A stretch of 64,000 nt of DNA from Enterobacter sp. SA187 (lineage in GTDB: Bacteria; Pseudomonadota; Gammaproteobacteria; Enterobacterales; Enterobacteriaceae): NCBI RefSeq assembly GCF_001888805.2, contig NZ_CP019113.1:3720001-3784000 (forward strand). Reading direction: 5' to 3'. Shown one piece after another: positions 25,685 to 35,000 of the stretch. The notes below the pieces were generated by a model. That model did no database searches. It saw only the letters and a program-made list of their open reading frames with translations, and was not told where the DNA came from. Made by a program: the position numbers and the translations under genes. Numbering within the stretch: the stretch's first letter is position 1; each line of letters opens with the position of its first letter.

Positions 25685-26404
25685 CTATAACTTACCCAGC
25701 TTGGTACGTAAGCGCTTAATGGCCTGGCTATGGAGCTGGCTCACCCGCGACTCGCCGACTTCCAGCACCGCGCCAATCTCTTTGAGATTAAGCTCTTCCT
25801 GGTAGTACAGCGTCAGGACCAGTTGCTCACGTTCCGGCAAGGCTTCGATAGCCTCCATCACGCGATGGCGCAAATTGCTCTCCAGCAACTGGTGTAACGG
25901 GTTCTCCTGCTGGTGATCGTCGGTCACCAGCTCGATGCTATCGCCATGCTCTTCCCGCCACTCGTCATAAGAGAAGAGCTGGCTGTTATTGGTATCGAGC
26001 AACATCTGACGATATTCTTCGACAGGAATACTCAGCCGCTGCGCGACCTCGGTTTCCGTCGCGTTGCGTCCCAGTTCCTGCTCCAGCTGTCCCATCGCCT
26101 GTGCCACTTCGCGGGCATTACGCCGGACGCTGCGCGGCACCCAATCACGGCTGCGCAGTTCATCCAGCATCGCCCCACGAATACGCTGCACTGCGTAAGT
26201 GGTAAATGCCGTTCCTTGCAGAGCGTCGTACCGGTCAACTGCATTCAGTAAACCGATGCCGCCCGCTTGTAGCAGATCGTCCAGTTCCACACTCGCCGGC
26301 AGACGCACCTGCAGGCGCAATGCTTCATGACGCACAAGTGGTACATAACGCTGCCACAGCGAGTGTTTATCCATTACACCTTCAGCGGTATACATTGAAT
26401 TCAC
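25685..26404 (-). CDS. fliA: Flagellar sigma factor FliA (sigma 28)
   Basis: 239 residues, equal to E. coli. Region 2 contains LDDLLQAGGIGLLNAVDRYD (about 42-61), with FTTYAVQRIRGAMLDELRS after it; region 4 ends GEIGESRVSQLHSQAIKRLR-like (VGESRVSQLHSQAIKRLRTK, near 216-235). It directs RNA polymerase to late flagellar promoters and is held by FlgM until hooks are complete. Start codon is GTG at 26402-26404 (GTG AAT TCA ATG), as in E. coli. A GCCGATAA element at 26429-26436 on the minus strand suggests autoregulation. Confidence 0.97.
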   Translation of the reverse strand: MNSMYTAEGVMDKHSLWQRYVPLVRHEALRLQVRLPASVELDDLLQAGGIGLLNAVDRYDALQGTAFTTYAVQRIRGAMLDELRSRDWVPRSVRRNAREVAQAMGQLEQELGRNATETEVAQRLSIPVEEYRQMLLDTNNSQLFSYDEWREEHGDSIELVTDDHQQENPLHQLLESNLRHRVMEAIEALPEREQLVLTLYYQEELNLKEIGAVLEVGESRVSQLHSQAIKRLRTKLGKL

Positions 26405-26686
26405 GATAAACAGCCCTGCGTTAATGAGTTATCGGCATGATTATCCGATTCTGGAGGGCTTTTAATCGGATGAATAGTGGGTGAAATGGGCGGTTATTTG
26501 CCTTCATTAAGCCAAATCCTAAGCGCGGAAGCATAAAATGTACAAAAAATACCTGTTAATCAACAGCTCAGCTAAAAACCTGTTTTAGCTCACAATCCAT
26601 AATAAAATTGCGCGTGTCATCGACAAAAAAATAGCGAACGGGGAACATTACCTTGCTTCCCCGTTTCATCTTTATGCGCTTACTGG
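26405..26686. promoter_or_regulatory. fliA upstream region and end of the glycosylation operon
   Basis: 282 bases. Near fliA the minus strand has GCCGATAA (26429-26436), the sigma-28 -10, but no good TAAA 15 bases upstream. At 26637-26665 AACGGGGAA ... TTCCCCGTT forms a 9-base stem, followed on the minus strand by CGCTATTTTTTTG: the likely terminator of the upstream operon. A second near-palindrome AGCTAAAA ... TTTTAGCT lies at 26570-26590. Confidence 0.6.
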
Positions 26687-27751
26687 TCAGACCGGAATAA
26701 AGTAAAAAACGGTTTCCAGCACCCCTTCGGTATAGTGGCGCAGATACAGCTTATAATCCGATCGGAACGAGAAGACCAGCTCAGGCAATTTCCAGTAATC
26801 ATCAACCCGGTGATAGCAGCAAATCGCCAGCGCCGGATGATGCGTAATAATCGACTGGCGCGCGCCTTCCAGCGCCGCATATTCGTGGCCCTCTACGTCC
26901 ATTTTGATAAAGGTGGGCGCTTCGGTTACCAGCGAATCAATGGTATCGACGTTAATAACGATATCGCCGTTATCATCAAGGTGTGACCAGCTGCCGGAGG
27001 AGGTGAATGTCAGCGTCTCTTTCTTATTTGAGGCACCGCACTGATGATAATAAATATCACGTTCGTTTGTTAATTTTTCCTTTATCACCGCCATCTGCCG
27101 CGGCTCAGGTTCAAACAGATCGACCCGATGATACGCCGGACAGCGGCGAATAAACTCGCGCGCCGTTTCACCGTCAAAACTGCCGACGTCGACAAAAACC
27201 GGTTTTTCCGTATGCAGATTAACAAAGGGTTCGAAATAGCTTTCCTGGGGGCGGAACGTAAACCAGGACATCAGGTTAAGATCCTCTTCCAGCCTGAATT
27301 TTACCAGCCGGGAAAAGGTTTCGCGTGAAATGTCATCCGCCAGCAAAGCCGCGATACGATCGTATTTCTCGCGATTGTTCCGGTAATCGTCCTGAAAGGC
27401 TGCGGATGAAACAAACGCGCCTTCTTTTAGCGGGAAATCAACGTAGTTTTTAAATGAAAAATAGTCGATAACCTGTCTGCCGCTGCTTTTCAGCAGGCGA
27501 TCCACGCTCACCGGACGGCCATCGACAATTGCAGACAGCACGATGGCGTGCTGCGGAACATCAGCCATTTTTACCACCGGCAGGCCGGCAAATTCGCGCT
27601 CAGTGGTAAAATCATCAATAACGCCATCCGGCGTTATATATTCAGCGATGCTGGCCGCATAAGGCGTACGCCCGAAAATATAACGGGGAACCTCTCCCCG
27701 CATAAAGGCGTCGCAGAGTGGGCGAAGGTGCTCGCTGCATGTATTCGTCAT
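26687..27751 (-). CDS. FkbM-family SAM methyltransferase
   Basis: 354 residues from ATG at 27751, preceded by GAGG 5 bases upstream; an upstream codon at 27772 is less likely. The N-terminal third (YIFGRTPYAASIAEYI, GVIDDF, about 24-48) looks like a small Rossmann-type domain. The C-terminal half is FkbM-type: SAM loop FVDVGSFDGET (186-196), FEPEP (213-217), IKMDVEGHE (282-290). FkbM enzymes usually O-methylate sugars or polyketides, so methylation of a flagellar glycan is the best guess. It is the last gene of the five-gene operon, 17 bases after the ATP-grasp/HAD gene. Substrate unknown. Confidence 0.85.
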   Translation of the reverse strand: MTNTCSEHLRPLCDAFMRGEVPRYIFGRTPYAASIAEYITPDGVIDDFTTEREFAGLPVVKMADVPQHAIVLSAIVDGRPVSVDRLLKSSGRQVIDYFSFKNYVDFPLKEGAFVSSAAFQDDYRNNREKYDRIAALLADDISRETFSRLVKFRLEEDLNLMSWFTFRPQESYFEPFVNLHTEKPVFVDVGSFDGETAREFIRRCPAYHRVDLFEPEPRQMAVIKEKLTNERDIYYHQCGASNKKETLTFTSSGSWSHLDDNGDIVINVDTIDSLVTEAPTFIKMDVEGHEYAALEGARQSIITHHPALAICCYHRVDDYWKLPELVFSFRSDYKLYLRHYTEGVLETVFYFIPV

Positions 27752-27768
27752 GAAAACCTCATTCACAA

Positions 27769-29046
27769 TCACTTGATATAAAAATCGACGGCGTCGACGT
27801 CGAGCACCAGCACATCTTCCCGCTGCGCGACATCAAGGCGCTCCGGGAAATAGTTATCGATAAAAATGGCCGGACCGCTGATATACGCCGATTTCTTTTC
27901 ACCTTCTTTGAGGTGAATAATCTCATCGAACAGCAGCGGTGAAATTGCCGCGCGATGCAGGGTTTCAATCGGCTCATGTACATGGCGGGTAATTAAATAA
28001 AGGCGCTTGCCGTCTATCCGGCACTGATATAAAAACGCCAGCACCGTGGGATTCGGCTGGCCGTTGATGATCAGCGTATCGTCAAAATCGACATACACAT
28101 GCTCATACTGCAATGCGGTATCAGCGCGTGTGCGGATGGCGCGCTCAACCAGCGTGACGTGCGGCGTTACCAGCGGCGACACGTCGCGCCCCATATAATC
28201 ATGCAGCGCCATCAGCGGTAAATTCACCCCGCGGGCGCGTTGCGCCACCATGGTCCCCGCGACACGGCAGGAGATTTCCAGCAGCTTCCAGCGATCAAAG
28301 CGATCCTGTTTAAGCTGGAAGAACCAGGGGCCGCGCAGAGTTACGCGTTCATTGATCTCTGCAGCGATGGTGGCAATCTCATCATCCACAGGAAGCAAAG
28401 TGGAACGCATGGCGATCCCCGCTCTGATACGCTCACGAGTACGCGGCCCGGCCCACACCAGCTTGCCGTTGCGATCGGTAAAACAGTCGACGGTGACTTC
28501 CCGGCCCGGCAGATATTCCACGATCACCGGCATGTCCATCGTCGTTATCGCCTGCGCAAGCTGTTGCGCATCGGCGGCCAGCACCACGCCGTTACCACCC
28601 TGCCCGCAGTCGGGTTTGACAATCACCGGCCAGTGTTGTGGTTCTGCGCCCGGCGGATACATTTCAGGTACCCAGTCCGTACCCGCAAAAGCCTGATAGG
28701 TGAGACTCTTTCGCCGCGCCAGTTGGGTGGTATGCGGATCGCCGTTCACCAGATAACAGCCCGCTAATTCCGCCATGCCCGCGAGTTTTTCACAGACGGT
28801 ATCATGGGTGGCGAAAATCACATCAATCTGTTGTGTTTTCAGCAGATCGCCAAAATAACCGTTGAATGCCGGATCGTGAATAAAAGGCACATCACCGATA
28901 TAGTCAGAAAAATGAAAACGACCGTGATCTTCAACGCTGGACGCGCCAATTAAACGGTTAACGTGCAGGGAATAACGCAGTGACTGAGCTATCTCACCGG
29001 CATTTTCTGAACCGCAGGGAAACACCAGTACGTTTAATTTTTTCAT
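27769..29046 (-). CDS. ATP-grasp ligase fused to a HAD-like domain
   Basis: 425 residues. Residues 1-105 form a pre-ATP-grasp Rossmann part (LNVLVFPCGSENAGEI). Residues about 106-300 form an ATP-grasp domain: VIVKPDCGQGGNG (141-153, Lys144 and glycine loop), VIVEYLPGREVTVDCF, and the metal-binding-type LLEISCR (255-261). From about 316 a HAD-like domain follows: VYVDFDDTLI (317-326, Asp320 and Asp322), LITR (351-354), Lys384/385 and FIDN (395-398). ATP-grasp enzymes join a carboxylate to an amine or thiol through an acyl phosphate. A plausible job is acylating an amino sugar made by the adjacent aminotransferase. The exact reaction is not known. Confidence 0.8.
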   Translation of the reverse strand: MKKLNVLVFPCGSENAGEIAQSLRYSLHVNRLIGASSVEDHGRFHFSDYIGDVPFIHDPAFNGYFGDLLKTQQIDVIFATHDTVCEKLAGMAELAGCYLVNGDPHTTQLARRKSLTYQAFAGTDWVPEMYPPGAEPQHWPVIVKPDCGQGGNGVVLAADAQQLAQAITTMDMPVIVEYLPGREVTVDCFTDRNGKLVWAGPRTRERIRAGIAMRSTLLPVDDEIATIAAEINERVTLRGPWFFQLKQDRFDRWKLLEISCRVAGTMVAQRARGVNLPLMALHDYMGRDVSPLVTPHVTLVERAIRTRADTALQYEHVYVDFDDTLIINGQPNPTVLAFLYQCRIDGKRLYLITRHVHEPIETLHRAAISPLLFDEIIHLKEGEKKSAYISGPAIFIDNYFPERLDVAQREDVLVLDVDAVDFYIK

Positions 29047-29052
29047 TATTAT

Positions 29053-30039
29053 TCAGTCCTTATCGCCATCTTCCACCACTGCCCTGACAATGTCGCTTAA
29101 TTGCTGCATATCGCTTTCGCTGTAACGCTGGTCGCACGGCAAGGGAACCATATAATTGACAAAATTTGCTTCAATGCTGTCCGCTGTAACGCGATCCAGT
29201 ACTTCCCGCCAGTAGGTCGCCACAAAGACGCCCCGGGCAATTAATGCCGCATGCAATGAGCGGGCAGGAAAATAAAACGGGTAACAAAAAGGGCCGCTGA
29301 CGGGTAATGCAGGAAAGCGAAACGCATTCAGATCCGCAAGACGGGCGCGGAGCAGGCGATAATTTCGCTCGCGGATCTGCTGGATCTCGCGGTAATTTAC
29401 CGCGCGCAATAACCTGTCGGTCAGTGCCGACATGCCGCTGGCCGAAATGGTGCTCAGCGCCGCTTCCGCCTGCAAAAACGCGCCATAGCCTGACCGGGTA
29501 TCGTATTCATGCTGCAGCAATAAATGCGCGGTATGACTGTGCGTCTCTTCTGTCGGCTCATCCGCAGGCGGCAGGGTTATTGCCGTTTGCAGTAATCCCC
29601 CGTCGGCAACGCCAAAGAATTTACGCGGCGACCAGAGACAGGCCAGCGCCTTTGGCGGCGGGGAATAAAATCCCTGGGAGCGATCGATAATAACGCTTTG
29701 CGCCGGTAACAGGCGTAATAACCTTTCGCTCTGCGCCTCGCAGTGGCCTAAATAATCGACGTATAACAGACAGTCATCCACGCCGAATGCTTCAGATAAC
29801 TGCGGAAAATAGTCGTCATCCAGCTGATACCAGATGATTTCCACGCCGGATGCCATCACCGCATCGATTACGCTCTGACAAATTAACACCGGCATCCAGA
29901 GCCGCTGCGGACAACGGGTCATCAGCAGGTGATAAAGTGCATTGCGGGCAGAGCGATATTGCCGTGCGTGCGGATAATAATGTGATTGCGGGGCAGGTAA
30001 TTCTAACGGGAAATAGCCGCCGAAAGTTTTGGTTGTCAT
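29053..30039 (-). CDS. Compact DegT/AHBA-like PLP-dependent protein
   Basis: 328 residues, shorter than the 370-400 usual for DegT/DnrJ/EryC1/StrS sugar aminotransferases. The cofactor motifs are nonetheless visible: IIDRSQ (117-122, matching the D-x-A-H/Q Asp that contacts the pyridine ring) and SPRKFFGVADGG (137-148, Lys140 as Schiff-base lysine, with the following GG). N-terminal YRSARNALYHLL matches the family substrate/PLP entry region. Overall divergence is high, so catalysis or substrate may differ from its neighbour at 30754. It starts 8 bases after the WbqC gene and ends 6 bases before the ATP-grasp gene. Confidence 0.72.
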   Translation of the reverse strand: MTTKTFGGYFPLELPAPQSHYYPHARQYRSARNALYHLLMTRCPQRLWMPVLICQSVIDAVMASGVEIIWYQLDDDYFPQLSEAFGVDDCLLYVDYLGHCEAQSERLLRLLPAQSVIIDRSQGFYSPPPKALACLWSPRKFFGVADGGLLQTAITLPPADEPTEETHSHTAHLLLQHEYDTRSGYGAFLQAEAALSTISASGMSALTDRLLRAVNYREIQQIRERNYRLLRARLADLNAFRFPALPVSGPFCYPFYFPARSLHAALIARGVFVATYWREVLDRVTADSIEANFVNYMVPLPCDQRYSESDMQQLSDIVRAVVEDGDKD

Positions 30040-30047
30040 GGGCGGCT

Positions 30048-30740
30048 TTACTCAGTGTAGTGATAATGATCCAGCGCCTGGCGCACGGCATCCGGAGTGC
30101 AGTACATCAGCACGTCAATAATGGACAAATTCGGCACAAATTCAGGCGTTCCCTGATCATAGGCAACATTATTTGCCTGCAGAAAACGCAGGGCGATCCC
30201 TTGTGCCGCGAAAGCTGCGGCAGAATAGAGATGTCGCCCACCGGTACTGTTAACGTAGATATCGCCGCTCAGCGCGTTGCACATGCCGATCACTTTATTT
30301 TCGGCATTCTCCGTACGGTCATAGTCGAGTTCGGATGAGCGGATCAGCCGCCGCGTCAGGCCGAGATAAGCGAGGATATTTTCCATTCCCCGCTGGCAAC
30401 AGGCGGTAATATCACGATCCTGATGCAGTAATACGTCCTCGATAAGCGGCATAACGTCAGAATACGCCGGGGCGTGCCGGTAACTCTGGCGCAGCGTCTT
30501 AAGCAGCTTCTCAACCTGAGTATCAAATGCCAGTTCGCCAATACGTTTATTGGATGACGCGCCGGGCACCGGCAGCGTAAAGCGCTGCGCCTGCCCCGCC
30601 GCTAACAACGTATTGCGGTTGATGTAGCCCTGTTTGATGTAGCAGGCATCGTCATAAAGCACGAAAACGTCCGCCTGCGCCAGCAGTTGAAAATAGCCAA
30701 TCCACGGGAAAAGATAGGGCTGCATGATCGACACAATCAT
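30048..30740 (-). CDS. WbqC family protein
   Basis: 230 residues. The N-terminus MIVSIMQPYLFPWIGYFQLL (1-20), the DACYIKQGYINRN segment (about 41-53) and the EFVPNLSIIDVLMYC C-terminal segment are the hallmarks of WbqC proteins. These are found in O-antigen and other polysaccharide clusters. The biochemical role of the family is not well established; a transferase acting on amino or acyl groups of sugars has been suggested. It lies 13 bases after the VioA-like aminotransferase, so the two probably act in one pathway. Confidence 0.88.
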   Translation of the reverse strand: MIVSIMQPYLFPWIGYFQLLAQADVFVLYDDACYIKQGYINRNTLLAAGQAQRFTLPVPGASSNKRIGELAFDTQVEKLLKTLRQSYRHAPAYSDVMPLIEDVLLHQDRDITACCQRGMENILAYLGLTRRLIRSSELDYDRTENAENKVIGMCNALSGDIYVNSTGGRHLYSAAAFAAQGIALRFLQANNVAYDQGTPEFVPNLSIIDVLMYCTPDAVRQALDHYHYTE

Positions 30741-30753
30741 CTGCCTGCCCTCA

Positions 30754-31899
30754 TCAACCGGCTTCGTCCATTTTAGGCTCCACGCCCACCAGCGCGGCGG
30801 ATTTAATGATGTCGGCGATGCGCATCTGATCGTGACGCGCCAGATCCGGATAAATGGGCAGACAGAGGATCTCTTCCGCCACCTGATTGGCTACCGGCAG
30901 CAGCGATTTGGCGGCGCTGTTCAGCCCGCGATACATCGGGAAGCTACTGATCAACGGATAAAAATAGCGGCGCGACATGATGCCGTTTTGTTTCAGCAGC
31001 GCATAAAGCTCGTCACGCTTCAGGGGGTAATCTTTACTGATGCGCACCGGGAAATAGGCGTGGTTCCAGTCGGTGCTTTCCGGCACCGAGAGCAGCGTCA
31101 TGCCCGGCACGTCGGCCAGCAGTTCGCGGTAGTACGCATCAATAGCCGCTCGCTTATCCAGCGCGTCATCAATATGCTGCAACTGCATTAGCCCAAAGGC
31201 CGCCTGCAGTTCGTTCATTTTGCCGTTGATTCCCGCCGCCACCACGGTGGTCTCATCGGCAAAACCAAAGTTTTTAAGGTAATCAATACGCTGCTTCATT
31301 TTGGCGTCACGACAGACGATCGCCCCGCCCTCAATGGTGTTGAATACTTTGGTGGCGTGGAAGCTCAGCACGGAAAGATCGCCGTGATTCAGGATGCTGT
31401 TGTCCTGCTGGCGAACGCCAAAGGCATGTGCGGCGTCATAAATCACTTTCAGGCCGTAAATATCGGCAATGCGCTGGATCTTGTCGACATCACACGGGAT
31501 ACCGTAGCAGTGCACCGGCATAATGGCGGTGGTCTGCGGGGTGATCAGCTCTTCGATGCGCTCGGGGCAGATATTAAAGGTTTTCGGATCAATATCCGCG
31601 AATACCGGCGTCAGGCCGTTCCACAACAGAGTGTGAGAGGTGGCGACGAAGGAGTATGGCGTGGTGATCACTTCCCCGGTCACGCGCAACGCCTGCAGAG
31701 CAGTTAACAGCGCCAGCGTACCGTTGGAAAACAGGCAGACGTGATTAACGCCAAGATACCGGGCAAGGGCTTCTTCAAGCTCCTGATGGAATTCGCCACC
31801 GTTGGTAAGGATCTTGTTCTGCCAGATTTTCTCGAGATACGGCATGAATTTTTCGAGAGGGGGCAAAAGCGGACTGGTGACAAAAATGTTATCGCCCAT
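30754..31899 (-). CDS. VioA/FdtB-like nucleotide-sugar aminotransferase
   Basis: 381 residues of the DegT/DnrJ/EryC1/StrS family. PLP motifs are VIYDAAHAFG (152-161, Asp155) and SFHATKVFNTIEGGAI (179-194, Lys184). NKILTNGGEFHQELE and FSNGTLALLTAL are typical of enzymes that aminate dTDP-4-keto-6-deoxyhexoses or the 3-keto isomers. The likely product is a dTDP-amino-dideoxyhexose. No rmlA/rmlB lies here, so the precursor would come from the cell's common dTDP-sugar pool. ATG at 31899 was chosen over TTG at 31905. It is first in a tight five-gene operon behind a sigma-28-like promoter. Confidence 0.88.
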   Translation of the reverse strand: MGDNIFVTSPLLPPLEKFMPYLEKIWQNKILTNGGEFHQELEEALARYLGVNHVCLFSNGTLALLTALQALRVTGEVITTPYSFVATSHTLLWNGLTPVFADIDPKTFNICPERIEELITPQTTAIMPVHCYGIPCDVDKIQRIADIYGLKVIYDAAHAFGVRQQDNSILNHGDLSVLSFHATKVFNTIEGGAIVCRDAKMKQRIDYLKNFGFADETTVVAAGINGKMNELQAAFGLMQLQHIDDALDKRAAIDAYYRELLADVPGMTLLSVPESTDWNHAYFPVRISKDYPLKRDELYALLKQNGIMSRRYFYPLISSFPMYRGLNSAAKSLLPVANQVAEEILCLPIYPDLARHDQMRIADIIKSAALVGVEPKMDEAG

Positions 31900-31956
31900 G
31901 AGCAAGCCTGCAAGGTAAAGAGGAATGTTCTCATAATAGCGAGGGGGGCATGGAGC

Positions 31957-31982
31957 TTATCGGTAAAACAACAGGCATTTTA
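31957..31982 (-). promoter_or_regulatory. Sigma-28 (FliA)-like promoter of the glycan operon
   Basis: On the minus strand TAAA, 14 bases, ACCGATAA, against the FliA consensus TAAA-N15-GCCGATAA: 7 of 8 in the -10 and a spacer one base short. It lies 58 bases upstream of the aminotransferase start at 31899, in the 157-base gap after the glycosyltransferase gene. If used, it would time sugar synthesis with flagellin expression. Confidence 0.55.
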
Positions 31983-32056
31983 CGCCCTATTTGAGGTGAA
32001 CGCTCAGACAGGCGCAGGGTGGACAGTCGCAGAAACGGCCCACCCTGCTGATGGCC

Positions 32057-35000
32057 TTAGCCAGGCAGCCAGGCTTTCGCCCACTGGGTAACGTTATCGC
32101 TGTTCAGCGTCCAGTCGCGTCTGATTTCATCATACAGTTCACGTCCCATACGTTCACTGGCGCCTGCGTTATCCAGATGGAAACGAATCGCATCCACCCA
32201 GTCTTTATAACGGTTTTTCACCCGCGTGACCGAATTAATGGTCTGATAACAGGCCACGTCGCTGCAAATAACCGGAATGGCGCAGGCACCGTATTCCATC
32301 AGGCGCAGGTTACTTTTACAGGCGTTGAAGATGTTGTCTTCCACCGGAGCCAGCGCCAGATCGAGATTCAGCGACGCCAGCTTTTGGGGGTACATTTCAA
32401 TATCAATACCTGAGTGGAATTCATGGATCCACGGCAGCAGTTTTGGCGGACACATGCCGAAGAAGACCCACTCCACTTCATCCGCAAAGGCTTTGATCAC
32501 ATCGGCGATCATTTCCAGATCGCCGGTATGGCTGGAGCCGCCCGCCCAGCCGACGCGCGGTTTTTTACCCTGCTGACGTAAGCTGGTTAACCCGCCCCAC
32601 CAGTCTTCCGGCAGACGGTTATGCATCACCACAATATCCGGGTGCAGGTCGGAGAACGCTTCCGCCAGCGGCGCGGTAGAAACCACAAAGCGGTCCATAT
32701 AGCTCAGGCTTTTGCGCAGCATCTTAATGACATCCACGCTGAATTCCGCGCGGTGCACGTTCTTTATGGGCAGGTTAGTCAGATAATCATCCAGCTCATA
32801 CACCATAAACGTATTATCGATGCGGGAAACCCGCTTCGCCCAGGCATGAAATTCCGGGGTCAGCTGACGCTGGAAGATAATACTGTCCGGCTGGAAACGT
32901 TTCAGATACGGAATACTGAGGAAGGTTTCTGATAATTTTCCGTCGGCAATGGCGAGGCGCTCCATCGCCTCAAAGGGTTTGATGACGCGGTAATAACCAC
33001 ATCCGGCGTAATCCGCCATATGAGGGATCACCACCGGCAGCGGTTTCCAGGACAACGGACGCCAGCTCAGCAGGCTGTCAGGGCAGACCATAAACTGCTC
33101 GCTGCTGAGCGACAGGTTGGTGTTGTACGCCGGATCGCTGGCGATCTGCGGCTCCCAGCGTCTGAACATTTCATCTTCTGCCGTCTCTATCGCCTCCTGG
33201 CGTACCGCTTCATCCTTTTCACTCAGGGCCACTTTACTCGCCACCGAGCGGATCACAGTTGCCGACGGCGTCCAGACGGTCAGCCAGCCCTGAGCGCGGG
33301 CGCGCAGACATAAATCCACGTCCCAGAAGTCCTGAATAGTCTCATCCACGCCGGACAGCGTGTTAAAGACGTCGCGTTTAATAACCAGCAAATCGCCGGA
33401 CACCGCGCTGTAGTTCTGATCGAAATGCAGGCGACCCATATGACCTTTATCGTCATTATTCGCCCCGAAGAAGGCTTCCCCTGCCACACCGTTTAAGCCC
33501 AGCACGTAACCGGCATGGCGCACGGTGCCGTCGCTGTACAACTGCTTGCCGCCGACGATCGCCACCTCCGGGCGCAGCGCGTGGTTAAGCAGTTTTGACA
33601 GCCAGTCTGGCTGGCTGATGATCACATCCGGGTGGAGGATGGTGAGATATTCCCCCTGCGCCAGGGTTGAAGCCTGATTGATGGTCGCCGCGCGGCTAAG
33701 CACCGCATCGGTGAGCGCGACCTTAATGCGCTGCGGATCGATTTCCGCCAGCGACGCCATCCACTGCTGCATCTCCAGCGGCGCGGCGCCATCGCCCACC
33801 ACGATCAGCTCATAAGGCGACCAGGTTGTTTTTTCGATAAGCGAGGTTACGCAGGTGATCAAATTAGCCAGCACCCTGCCTGCCGGGATGATGATCGACA
33901 CCAGCGGCGCAGTGGCGTGGACATAATCAATATGGCAATGACCATAAATATCGCGGGTCAGGCGCGCGTGGGGATAGCCACGGTTCGTCAGATGACGCAG
34001 CAGGATCTGATTTTCTTCTTTTACCGCAAGCGTGCGATCCGGAGTAATAAACAGTGGCTCGGCCAGGTGACCAATGGCCGAAAAACCATTGTTTTCAATC
34101 AGGCGCACCAGAATATCGAATTCAAAGGCAGCTCCGGCCTGCACATCAAATTTACCCACCTGGTTTACGATCTCGCCGCGCAGCAGCCAGCCGTACCCCA
34201 TTACCGCAGGGTTGCTTAAAAACATATCCAGGCTGAAGTCCGGGCGGAAACGCGCGCCGATGGGCTGATCGTTAACGTAAAAGATTTCGTCGCCGCACAC
34301 CGCCAGCAAGCCTGTGGCTTCAACCAGCGTGGTTGACAGAGAGATCAGGCCAGAAGGGGTAAAAGTGGTGCCCGCCAGCACCACCAGATGCCAGGCCTGC
34401 GGCGCGGCTGCCGCCCGTTCATTCATCACATTTACGATGCCTGAATCTGCGGGCAATGTCGTGACACCCTCCAGTTCGAGGTCGGTGATGACAACAGGCG
34501 TAATTATCAGCGAGGAAAAATAGCGGCTGTTCAACGAGGCCAGCGTGCTGTATATCGCCGTGGCGGTCGCCTGACGGCCATCAATCAGCAGGGTTAACTC
34601 TGCCGCTTCACGCCCTGCCAGATGATCGGCAATCAGCTGTTCCTGGGTTGCCGTCAGTTTTCTGACCGACATCCAGTGCTCGAACATGCTTTGTTTCAGG
34701 CCATCTTCCAGCTGTTGCTCAATATTTTCTACGCGTACGGCGGTCACATCATCCAGCGGCGCTACGCGGGCAAACCCAGGCGCAACGGTGTCGTCCGCGC
34801 CCCACCCTTTGAGGGTCAGGAGTTCCGGGAATCGTTTATGGGATTCTGCCGCCCTTTTATCCTTCATACGTCCCAGTTGGCTGACCTGTTGGTGCGAAAC
34901 CCTGAAGCTCGACAGCGGCTCCACCAGATAGGCCAGATCGCTGTTGCGCAGAATTTTGGTGTACATCACCAGGTCGCCGAGAAAATACATCAGCTCGCCG

